64,000 bases of DNA from Nectonema munidae (taxonomy: Eukaryota > Nematomorpha > Nectonematoida > Nectonematidae), in NCBI GenBank assembly GCA_030549495.1, contig JAUIRK010000953.1, positions 1,020,001-1,084,000 on the forward strand. The letters are read 5' to 3'. Below, one piece after another: positions 55,951 through 64,000 of the stretch (position 1 is the stretch's first letter; every line of letters starts with the position of its first letter). The position numbers and the translations under genes were made by a program. The notes beneath the pieces were generated by a model. It saw nothing but the letters and a program-made list of their open reading frames with translations, had not been told where the DNA came from and did not search any database.

Positions 55951-56428
55951 CAGTGGCGTAGCTAGGATGAGGCATGAGGTTTCATTTTTGAGGAGTCCTA
56001 ACATTTGGGGTGAGTACTGCTTCTTGCGAAAGAAGTTTTTCATTTTTAAAACGAATTTTGTCCCATCAAAGGACATCGATGATTCCCGAAAGAAAGCGTA
56101 ACCTCATGATTTGGGCATACTTGCGGGAATACACAAACAATATTAACTATGATGAATTTTTGAAAGTTTTCGCAAACAAAACTGGCAGGCTTCAATTATT
56201 TTTTCATTATTGTACAAGAATTCCGTTTTCATGAATGTGTGTTTTTAGAGATTGATAAATTTGTTTGAATTTGAGATGAAATAAAATATGAAGTTTTATT
56301 TTAATGTTTCAGCATGTTTTCAATTCATTTTTCGAAAATTTCTCCAATGAAAGTATAAATAATGTTGCTCAAGTTTTTTAAGATTTTAAATTGTGCCCCA
56401 TATCAACTTTTTTCTGGATATGCCACTG
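55951..56428 (+). mobile_element. 478-bp hAT deletion derivative with perfect 8-bp target duplication
   Basis: It starts CAGTGGCGTAGCTAGG and ends (reversed) CAGTGGCATATCCAGAA, bordered by identical TCTTGAGA at 55943-55950 and 56429-56436. Inside, 56010-56234 on the plus strand encodes VSTASCERSFSFLKRILSHQ, then RTSM and EFLKVFANKT, the C-terminal hAT dimerisation domain. The rest of the transposase is absent, so it is non-autonomous. The perfect duplication and open frame suggest a young insertion. Confidence 0.88.
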
Positions 56429-57384
56429 TCTTGAGATCAAAGTAAATTTAATATTTGTAGACAAAAATTTAAGTCAGAGAATTGATATTAATATTTAAAA
56501 TTTAACAATACTATAAAATAAAAGTACAACATTCAAAGCAAACAAAAAGAATCGTTTTGTTTGATTTTAAAGCCCATAAAGATTAATAGGTTATATATAT
56601 TCATAGATCAAAACAAAAACTATTAGTATACTATTTACTAGTATGAAAGTATTAATCGAAATGGTAATACATGCCTAAGAATGTTTTTTTTCAAAAAAAA
56701 AGATTTCTGTCAAGTTTTTTCTCACAATCGTTATATATTTTTTTTAAAATATCAGTATCTCGAATACCTCGCTTATTTCGAAGTATATTTAAGGTCCCGA
56801 GTACAAGCTTTACTTTGGTTATCTCAAAGTGAAGTTATTTTTCTGGCTTGCTAAATGTCTAGTGTCTTCACTTTATTAGTTCCTGCCTACATCACATCAC
56901 ACATTTAAACATTGGATGTAGGGTAAAACTAGCACTAGCATTTGCCAATTTTCAGTTCATGCAATAAACAAGTTCACAACAACTCAAAATAAACATAGCA
57001 AATATTAAGTATTAGTAAAATAACATTACGTGATATGTTGAAAAAACACACGCTATATGGCCAACATATTCTTTTTCATTCATATCTTTTTTATGATATG
57101 ACATATTATTTTTTATTAAACATGTCTAGACATATTTATATCAGGGGCGCACATCCTCAAAATTATTGGGGGCGAAATTTTTTTCTTGTAATTTTCAAAA
57201 TTAGTGGTCTGGAAATACCACGGGAGACCAAATATTCAAGCAATCCTTTAAAATAGAGTGTACTCAGCGCATGCCTAAAGTCCTAAATTTATAAGACTAC
57301 TTTATATTTTTTTTACAAAATTGGTGAATTTAAATACTATACTTCCAGCGAAAATATTTCAATTAAATTTGCATATCGAATATA

Positions 57385-57985
57385 GTGCGCAGAAAAAATG
57401 CCCCCAATTAAAAAGTAGAAAAAAATGCCCCAATTAAAAAGTAGGAAAAAATGCCCCCAGTAAAAATGACCCCGAAAAAAAAGCCCCAATTTAAAATTAG
57501 GAAAAAATGCCCCAACACAAAAAAATTATTAATTAAAATTTTTAAAAAAGATATGTCAAATAAAGATTTTTTGTAAAAAAAAGTTAACCTTTCATCTAAA
57601 ACATTTAAAATTTAATTAAATTAAACTAAAAAACTCAGCATACGACAATTTTTTAATACAAAATTTTTTTTATAAAACAGCAAATATTTTTGGACTTTGT
57701 GTGTATCAGAACACTTTCTAAATATAATTTGTATTTTAACTGATTTTAAGAACACATTCCCACAAATCTGCACCTTTGCTATTGTTTTCAAGAACTTTAT
57801 AAAGAAAAACTCTATAGATTAAGAAATTTTAGAACTTTAGCCATTCAAAACGGTACCAAATAAAAATATTTATATAATTAAAAAAAATCCTGAAAATCAA
57901 AAATTAGGGGACATTTTTTCCTACTTTTTAATTGGGGGCATTTATTTCGGGGGCATTTTTTCTAGGGGCATTTTTACCTACAACC
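57385..57985. mobile_element. Foldback MITE nested in the hAT-like element
   Basis: Bordered by the identical 10-mer ATCGAATATA (57375-57384 and 57986-57995). Both ends carry multiple copies of AAAAAATGCCCCC and AATTAAAAAGTAG in opposite orientation (for example 57396 and, reversed, about 57915-57970). Non-coding AT-rich middle. Confidence 0.75.
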
Positions 57986-58504
57986 ATCGAATATACACTA
58001 GTTTAAAAAAACCCAAAAATGTTAGGGGGTGGAATAGGCTTTTCATTTGAAAAATGAAGTAGTCTACCAGGCACATTACAGGAATTGATGAAAGGATATT
58101 TGATTCATAGAGAAAACAAATAACTGAAGGTTGGGTAGTTTTATATGAGTGAATGTAGTCTAAAGGCAAAGAGTCTACTAGACACCCTACGATGTTTATA
58201 TGAAAAATGTGATTGATTCAGGGGCAAGGGTATAAAACGAAGTTAAAATTGTGCAAACAAAAATAAAACAAAAAATTAAGATCGCATTATTTCATTTTAC
58301 TCAGCATCATTCAAAAATAGTTTAAAAGCTAAATTGATACAAGCTACAAAAAGTAAAATAGTTGTTAACATTTTGCAATAATTTGCCTTTTATAATAACT
58401 TTTAAAGAAAAAAAGTCTATCAGAAAAAGTTATAGAGCTTCAACAAAAACTAAAAAATTTTAGAGTATAATTTAAGTTTTTTGAAAACTAATTTGACGTA
58501 TCCC

Positions 58505-58665
58505 CTACAGCATACTCTATGAGTGGCATGGCAGGTTGGTTGAGATGATGGACTCAGCACGGAAGCCTCTGGATTCGATTCCTCATCGATACGAATTTGT
58601 TCATAGTTTGAAATAAGAGGTACATCAGTGCCTGGTCAATGAAAATACATCCGCTGCACCTAACC
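58505..58665 (+). repeat. tRNA-derived SINE (copy D)
   Basis: TGGCATGGCAGGTTGGTTGA (A-box-like), then GGATTCGATTCCT (B box, 58571-58583), then GTTCATAGTTTGAAATAAG and a GTGCCTGGTCAATGAAAAT block as in copies A-C. It sits inside the large hAT-like element. Confidence 0.7.
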
Positions 58666-58885
58666 TTTTACTCAAAATTGAAAAATTTGCTACATAATTA
58701 ACATAAGAGAGAAAGGAAACAAAATAAACTAATGAAGCAATTTTCACTATTTTAAAATGGAACCGCCTGTTCCCAGAATAATTTCAAAAGAATGAGAGTT
58801 TATTTGATATTTTCAAGTTTTTATAAGCAGCAAAAGCCAACGTTTAAGTAGCTAGCCTTTATAATTAAAAAATTATTTAAATAAC

Positions 58886-59244
58886 GGTCGACAGACATTT
58901 CGTCCCATAGACAATTTGCCCCCCTGACAAATTGTCTCATAGGCTATTTGTTTCATCTATCTTTGCTTATTATGTGTAAAATTATTAAAAAAATTTATAT
59001 TCTTGTTTATTTTCTCTATTAAATTATTTCAAATTAATCAATTTATCTCTTAATTTTTTAGAATTGTCCATGAGACAAAATGTCTTATGAAAATAACGGG
59101 GCGAATTGTCCATGAAACAAAATGTCTTATGAAAATAATGGGGCGAATTGTCCATGAAACAAAATGTCTTATGAAAATAATGGGGCGAATTGTCCATGGG
59201 ACAAACTGTCTTATGAAAATAATGGGGCGAAATGTCGGAGGACC
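58886..59244. mobile_element. 359-bp MITE carrying a 42-bp tandem array
   Basis: The left end GGTCGACAGACATTTCGTCC and the reverse complement of the right end GGTCCTCCGACATTTCGCCC are inverted repeats. The 8-bp flanks TAAATAAC and AAAATAAC agree at seven positions, and the copy of the host repeat at 15.6-15.9 kb lacks this insert. Confidence 0.75.
59061..59228 (-). repeat. 42-bp tandem repeat, four units
   Basis: GAATTGTCCATGA starts units at 59061, 59103, 59145 and 59187, each followed by ACAAAATGTCTTATGAAAAT, with one to three differences. Because 42 is a multiple of three and the array is open on the minus strand, it reads as a 14-residue peptide repeat (MDNSPHYFHKTFCF), almost certainly without meaning. 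Confidence 0.9.
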
Positions 59245-59756
59245 AAAATAACATAAATCAAAGTATACGAGAAAAGAAAATCATTGCGTTTTTTTGAATA
59301 TTTGTCTACAAATAAAATTCTGACAGCTGTCATAAATAGATCAAGTACATTTTTAACAACTGAAACATTTTGTTTCGATATTATATGTTTATTATAATAA
59401 TCAACAAATTTTCTTAAAAAAAGTGATTTGATTATGTACAGTGTTACTTATAAAATTTAACAATCGAACATTATAAAAAATATCTCTGCTCAAATATTAA
59501 GCAAATAGAGTATTCTTGCTTTTAAAGTGAATAGATAATCAAAATATTCATACCCAAATAACTATTTAAAAAAATTTCCTGACTTAAAAAAATTAAAGTT
59601 TTCAAATGTTACAAAATGTAGCAAACGTAGTGGTAAAGATTAAGTGACTTTTGTTGAAAAAAAATTCTTAGCGCGAGTCTAACAATATTCATTGATATAA
59701 AATTGTAACGATTGAAAACTATTTTAATTTAACTCTAAATGCAAATTAGACAGAAG

Positions 59757-59954
59757 CAGTTGTGTAGCCAAAAAAAAGTTGATAGAAGGGGCACAATTTA
59801 AAAACAAAAAACTTGGGCAACATTATTTATACTTTCTTGATTCTTTCATTGGAGAAATTTTCAAAAACTTATATCGCATAAGTTGCATGGGGGCACCATG
59901 CGGTACATATGAGTGTGGGCACGGCCCCTCATGCCCAGCCTAGCTACGTCACTG
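59757..59954. mobile_element. 198-bp hAT MITE with visible empty site
   Basis: The ends are CAGTTGTGTAGCC and, reversed, CAGTGACGTAGCTAGG, with flanks GACAGAAG and GAGAGAAG (seven of eight). The related repeat copy at 14.6-17.2 kb has a single CTTCTCTC (15019-15026) at the same place and no insert. Relatives occur at 44527 and 3310. Confidence 0.85.
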
Positions 59955-61975
59955 GAGAGAAGGGAGCTGAATGAGATAGGAAGGCTTAACAAGAGAAGAA
60001 GGCTTGAATGAAAGAAGAGAGCTTGAGTGAATGATTGAGTTTTAGCAGAGAAAGCAGAGGAGAAAAACAGAGGAGACAGAAAGAGAAATAGAATCATCAC
60101 TGTGACAGAAGATGAGAAAATCTAGTGGATCATCAACATGTGTTTGCTCAAAAATACTACGAGACACTGTGATAAACATTGCTTAATTATTGTGTGCATA
60201 TTAAAGCAATGGATTATTATTATATAGCTCTCACGCATCGTCTGTAAAATATGTTCGATAGGAATTTCATAGCAACTTGACATGATATTTGATTTATTCG
60301 AAAGTGTGTATACATGTTTTATAAACAAGCAGCAACTCTTACTTATAGAAAATTCCCCCCCCCCCCCCCCCCTCGCCCTCCGGATGTGCGCCCCTGATTT
60401 ATATATATACTAGACGTATTACTTACTGTGATTAAAAACACACGCTATATATTTATTAACATTTGCTTTTTTAATCAAAACCTCTTTTAAGAAATAACAT
60501 ACTTTCTTTATCTAACAAATCTCAAGACACTACAGATAAGCCTTCCACTTCTGGTATTAAACGAAAGCTAAAAAACTACAAAATTCCTCAAAATACTTTA
60601 TCTACGTGGATTAAAAATGCGCAAAAGATCAAAGATGCCTACGAGCAAAGTACCTTTGCACCACAGAGAAAAGAGATGCGAACAGCAACTAAAGACACAG
60701 AACAAGCCTTTCTCCAATGGTTCAAGAAAGCAAGAGACGAGAATATACGAGTATAGGGACCTCTTCTTATCGCAAAAGCACAAAATTTTGCTTCTCAGTT
60801 TGGTGAGAACTTCAAATGTACAAATGGATGGCTCGAACATTTCAAAGAGCATCACAACATTACATTTAAACGTGTATATGGGGGGGGGGGGGGGGGGGGG
60901 TGAACAACGTGAATGAAAATACAGATTCTAAGCGTGGTGATTTACTCTGCAGACAATTTGGGAGGAATACAGTCTCTGTGACATCTATAATGCTGATGAA
61001 AATGGGCTATTTTGCGTTTAGTACCTAACAAAACTCTTAAGTTCATAGGAACACATTGTCATGGTGGCAAAAACTCTAAGGAGCGCTAACAGTTTTATGT
61101 CGGGTTCCGAAAAGGTTCCTTTTCTTGTTATTGGAAAGCCAAAAAAACCAGGATGTTTTAAAAACATCAAAACTCTACCCACTTCTTACGAGGCAAACAG
61201 GAAAGAATGTATTACATCAGAAATCTTTACTACTTGGATGAAAAAACTCAATCAAAAATTTTCTAGTCAGAAGAGAAATTTTGCTATGATTATAGAGCTC
61301 ACCCCAAAGTCAAGAATCTAAAAGCACTCACTTTGTTTTTTGGCATCTAACACTACAAGTAAGACTCAGCCTTTGGACCAGGGTATTATACAAAATCTAA
61401 AAGTCAATTATCGAAAGCTTGTTATCGTGGAGAAGCTAAAATCTATTGAGAAAAAAATAGATGTAAAGATCACCATACTTGATGCATTACGGATGCTCGA
61501 AGCATGGGACAAATTCACAAAAAAAACCATTCAGAATTGTTTCAAACATGCAAATTTTAAATCTGCTTCCAATGAGAATTAAGTTCATTCTGATAGTGAT
61601 AGAGAAGATCCAGATGACATACACTTAGATGTTCTTCACTCATGTGTGCCGTTTGAAGATTACGCTCGAATTGACGAGACTCTCGTGACAGGAGAATTTA
61701 CCACAGACAAAGACACTGCAGAAAATATCATTGCAGCAAGAAATTTAGAAATGAAAAGAAAGTACAGAATAACCAAAGAAAAAGCCTACACTATCACAGG
61801 TTAACGATGCCATGGAAATTATTCAAAACTGGATTGTAATGTGAATAAAGGCTACCATATTAGGCATTAACCGTATCAGTGAGGGCGGGGGCATTTAGCA
61901 CCCCTCAACTAAAATTTCTATTATACAAAAATGGTTAAATTTGTAATTAAACATTTTTTTTAAAAAAAAAGAAGC

Positions 61976-62040
61976 TTTTTTGGTTGACATCAATTGTGAA
62001 TCCCCTAAAGGGTAGAGGAAAGGGGGTCATGAATGTGTTA
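61976..62040. repeat. End of a MITE related to 9384-9538
   Basis: GACATCAATTGTGAATCCCC at 61987 resembles the right end of the small MITE at 9384-9538; no left end was found. Confidence 0.35.
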
Positions 62041-62049
62041 AATATGCGT

Positions 62050-62423
62050 TACAAGGGAGGAGTTGAAAATTTCATTATTCGCATTACAAAATAACCCTGC
62101 CATGTTTATATTAGAGAAAATTTTATAAAGTTGGGAAACCAAAATAATATTAGATATTTTAAAAGAGGGGGCATGTAAATTTTTTATCTTCTCAAGGGGG
62201 AGTGGGACATAGAAGTTTAGGAATCAGTGTTAGATCTTTGGAAATTGTGCTCTGCTCTAAAATTTAACGTCTTTTTTTGCATCTTTTGTAAAAAAAAGTG
62301 TTTCTTTTGTTTTATTAACTTGAATAAGGTTAGAAATATTTCTGTTTTATAACCTACGACACCAATAGCTATCTATTTTTAATGTTTTAGGTTAGCTACT
62401 GTCATAAACTTTAATTTAAAAAA
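62050..62423. other. Spacer / presumed intron sequence
   Basis: Adjacent to the donor of the exon at 62430-62738; nothing else recognised. Confidence 0.4.
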
Positions 62424-62429
62424 GCTTAC

Positions 62430-62738
62430 TTCTTTAGAAAAGCATAGTCTATTAATATCGCTTAAAACTTCACTAGCTTTTTGAACACCATTTTGAATTG
62501 ACTTTACTAAATTTTCATTTTCATTTGTTAAAATTTCATTTTCTTTAGTTTCATTATTTTTGAATTTGTTTTCTAATTGGTAAATTAAACTTCGAAGATT
62601 TGTAATGGATACATCAAATTCTTCTTTAAGCTTTTCTTTATTAGTTAAACTTTTGTTTTTCTTTTCGCTAAGTTTTTTTTGTCTAGCAGAATTTCTCTCT
62701 GCCAATCTTTTAAGCATTGCTTCTTTTTTGGATTCCAT
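62430..62738 (-). CDS. First coding exon of a coiled-coil protein gene (unidentified)
   Basis: On the minus strand the ATG at 62736-62738 opens a 103-codon frame MESKKEAMLKRLAERNSARQ, a basic stretch (KKLSEKKNKS), then a long helical region with heptad-like Leu/Ile spacing (ITNLRSLIYQLENKF, NENENLVKSIQNGVQ, VLSDINRLCFSKE). It ends in phase 0 at a consensus donor GTAAGC (62429-62424); the open frame runs on only 16 codons past it, to a stop at 62379. The charged coiled-coil content suggests a structural or complex-forming protein. No family is recognised. The phase-0 terminal exon at 54092-54481 on the same strand is the best downstream partner; joined directly they would give about 232 residues, though middle exons may be missing. 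Confidence 0.6.
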
Positions 62739-63105
62739 TATTATTGAATTATTATCACGAATGTTTAAATTTAAATAACGCCATTGTTGAAAAGAATAAA
62801 ATAATAAAAAAATTTAAAATAAAAATAAATAGTTAAATTAGAAAATCTAAATTTGATGAAAAAAATTAATATCAATAATGTGGATATCTAATCTAGAATT
62901 TTTTTTACATAATTATCTAGAGGAGAGATCCTTAGCCATTTTGCAAAATAGGACAAACTTTCAATTGGCTGAAAAGTTATTTAATAAGACTTTTGTTATT
63001 GCTTTTTAATATCCCATTGGTCTACATCAATTTTATTTTTTTTATACGCAAAATGTTGCATAACTAGTGATCTATAAGTATAAATTAATGAATTTTACCA
63101 CGATA
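62739..63105. other. AT-rich DNA upstream of the coiled-coil exon
   Basis: It may contain the promoter of the minus-strand gene; no specific element is visible. Confidence 0.4.
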
Positions 63106-63109
63106 TTAC

Positions 63110-63850
63110 TCATAAAATTGCAAAAATATAGGTAATAACTTATTTAACCACGTCTCCTCAAATGAGGTGTATCAAATCCTACTGGAGATGAACCATCGAA
63201 GTATACAGGTTGGAGGTGAATATCGTAGTATCCAGGCATATAGGTAATAACTTATGTACCATCATCTCGCCGAATGAGGTATATCAAATTTTACATCCAG
63301 CAAAATATGAACATTGTCTCCCTAGTCATTTGTACATGGAATATATATATATATATATTCTCTTTAAAAGTATCTCTTATAACATATTTTAATTATAACT
63401 ATTAAATAAATTGATATTTTTCAGTTTTCTTTGTAATTAGCAAATGAGGGAAGCATATTTTTTATATTTGGTAATAGAACCTAAATTTATTTGTAGATTT
63501 TTATAAAATAATTTTAGTTTTTTATAAATTAAGCTTCGTTTTTATAACTTTTGAATTATATTTTTTTTTCATTTTAAACCACTCTCCTACAAATACCTAA
63601 ATTTATTTGTAGATTTTTAAAAAATAATTTTAATTTCCGGTTCTCACACGAAACCCACAGAAATATTTTTCTGCATGAAGTTTTAGGAAACTCTTCTTTA
63701 TTATGTAATAAATATTCTCATAACCTGTACGGTTGAACGTGGGTATACAACTTCATCTCCAATCTGTATACTACGATGGTTTCTATCTCATAGTAAGATT
63801 TTTGAGGGTATAAAATGTTAATCTACTTTATTTCGTTATTACTTTCATGT
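63110..63850. repeat. Second copy of the foldback/minisatellite repeat family
   Basis: Contains, partly reversed, the same parts as 27.6-28.9 kb: GGTAATAACTTATGTACC and TCGCCGAATGAGGTATATCA (63242-63290), minisatellite units (63190-63235, 63755-63785), AAATTTATTTGTAGATTTTT (63482 and 63599), and CATAACCTGTACGGTTGAAC (63718; also 28331). The order is rearranged relative to the other copy. A short TA microsatellite lies at 63341-63358. Confidence 0.75.
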
Positions 63851-64000
63851 GGTCTAGGTTAAATGACTTAAAATTAATTTCATAAACCCGTACTTGAACT
63901 AAAAATTTCACCCAAAATTTTTTCCATTGGATAAAGTACATTTATAATAAAATATTTTCTGAAAAAAAATTTGAAAAATTTCATTCAATTTTTAAAAAAA

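Larger units (their letters stand above)
57142..60396. mobile_element. 3,255-bp hAT-like non-autonomous element, complete, perfect 8-bp target duplication
   Basis: The left end CAGGGGCGCACATCC is exactly the reverse complement of the right end; both are bordered by ATTTATAT (57134-57141 and 60397-60404). The 8-bp duplication and CAGGGGCG start fit hAT. No transposase is present. Three insertions are nested in it (57385-57985, 58886-59244, 59757-59954) and it contains a SINE (58505-58665) shared with the copy at 14588-17190. A run of 18 C lies close to the right end (60355-60372). Removing the nested inserts leaves about 2.1 kb. Confidence 0.88.
56747..61830 (+). mobile_element. Tigger-type transposon relic, interrupted by the 3.26-kb hAT-like element
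   Basis: A Tigger-like end CAGTATCTCGAATACCTCGC lies at 56747. Beyond the hAT-like insertion the transposase continues on the plus strand: NYKIPQNTLSTWIKNAQKIK (60573, CENP-B-type helix-turn-helix), FLQWFKKARDENIRV (60710), GWLEHFKEHHNI (60825). Next come DIYNADENGLF with the first catalytic Asp (about 60979-61011), SGSEKVPFLVIGKPKKPGCF (61100), a decayed second block (MIIELTPKS where MDNCPAHPK is expected), and TTSKTQPLDQGIIQNLKVNY (61350). A run of 21 G (60880-60900) splits the N-terminal part. Several stops and frame changes make it inactive. The right terminus was not found. Confidence 0.7.

Noticed and set aside
59024-59254. A repetitive peptide gene (14-residue repeats of MDNSPHYFHKTFCF)
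   Set aside because: It is the minus-strand translation of a 42-bp tandem array inside a MITE; the unit length being a multiple of three explains the open frame.
1-64000. LTR retroelements, Polintons or other capsid-bearing elements
   Set aside because: No long terminal repeats, gag-, protease-, integrase-, capsid- or envelope-like translations were recognised; the reverse transcriptases seen are all of non-LTR type.

Overview
The window is AT-rich invertebrate nuclear DNA with a few host genes in a dense field of transposons. Host genes are recognisably metazoan (ZMAT2, SNW1, MEPCE, EMC10). Transposons are of animal types: a maT-like mariner, two piggyBac lineages, pogo/Tigger, hAT, RNase H-bearing and CR1/Jockey-like LINEs, and tRNA-derived SINEs. 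The mariner C-terminus (WPPNSPDLNPMDYYLWG) and the composition fit a small crustacean such as a caligid copepod. That placement is an inference, not a demonstration.

Layout: 0.1-0.7 kb, ZMAT2 (minus). 3.3-7.3 kb, a hAT relic and two 5'-truncated RNase H LINE copies head to head. 7.3-12.6 kb, mostly unidentified AT-rich DNA with a hairpin, a small MITE and a LINE/SINE insertion bounded by a 16-bp target duplication. 12.6-14.2 kb, an intronless SNW1 copy with three lesions (minus). 14.6-17.2 kb, a partial copy of the large element found whole at 57-60 kb. 18.0-20.6 kb, a Tigger element with TA duplications and a damaged transposase. 21.2-25.7 kb, two CR1/Jockey-like LINE fragments. 26.1-28.9 kb, tandem duplications and a foldback unit with a 28-bp minisatellite. 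30.0-31.3 kb, piggyBac 1 (minus). 33.9-35.4 kb, MEPCE (plus). 38.4-40.2 kb, piggyBac 2 (plus). 40.4-41.5 kb, an orphan coding exon and EMC10 (plus). 45.4-47.6 kb, three possible terminal exons of unidentified genes. 50.1-51.1 kb, a mariner (minus). 54.1-62.7 kb, two minus-strand exons of matching phase that may form one coiled-coil gene whose roughly 8-kb intron is packed with nested transposons. 63.1-63.9 kb, a relative of the 28-kb minisatellite repeat.

The host genes do not form a pathway. ZMAT2 and SNW1 are both spliceosomal, MEPCE caps 7SK snRNA, and EMC10 belongs to the ER membrane insertase complex; they look like unrelated housekeeping neighbours. No convincing new enzymatic system, CRISPR array or viral element was seen. 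The clearest new material is the repeat biology: a 3.26-kb transposase-less hAT-like family (ends CAGGGGCGCACATCC, perfect 8-bp duplication) with at least three other elements inside it, a directly visible empty site for one of those, a 478-bp hAT derivative that kept only the dimerisation domain, and a SINE family seen four times.
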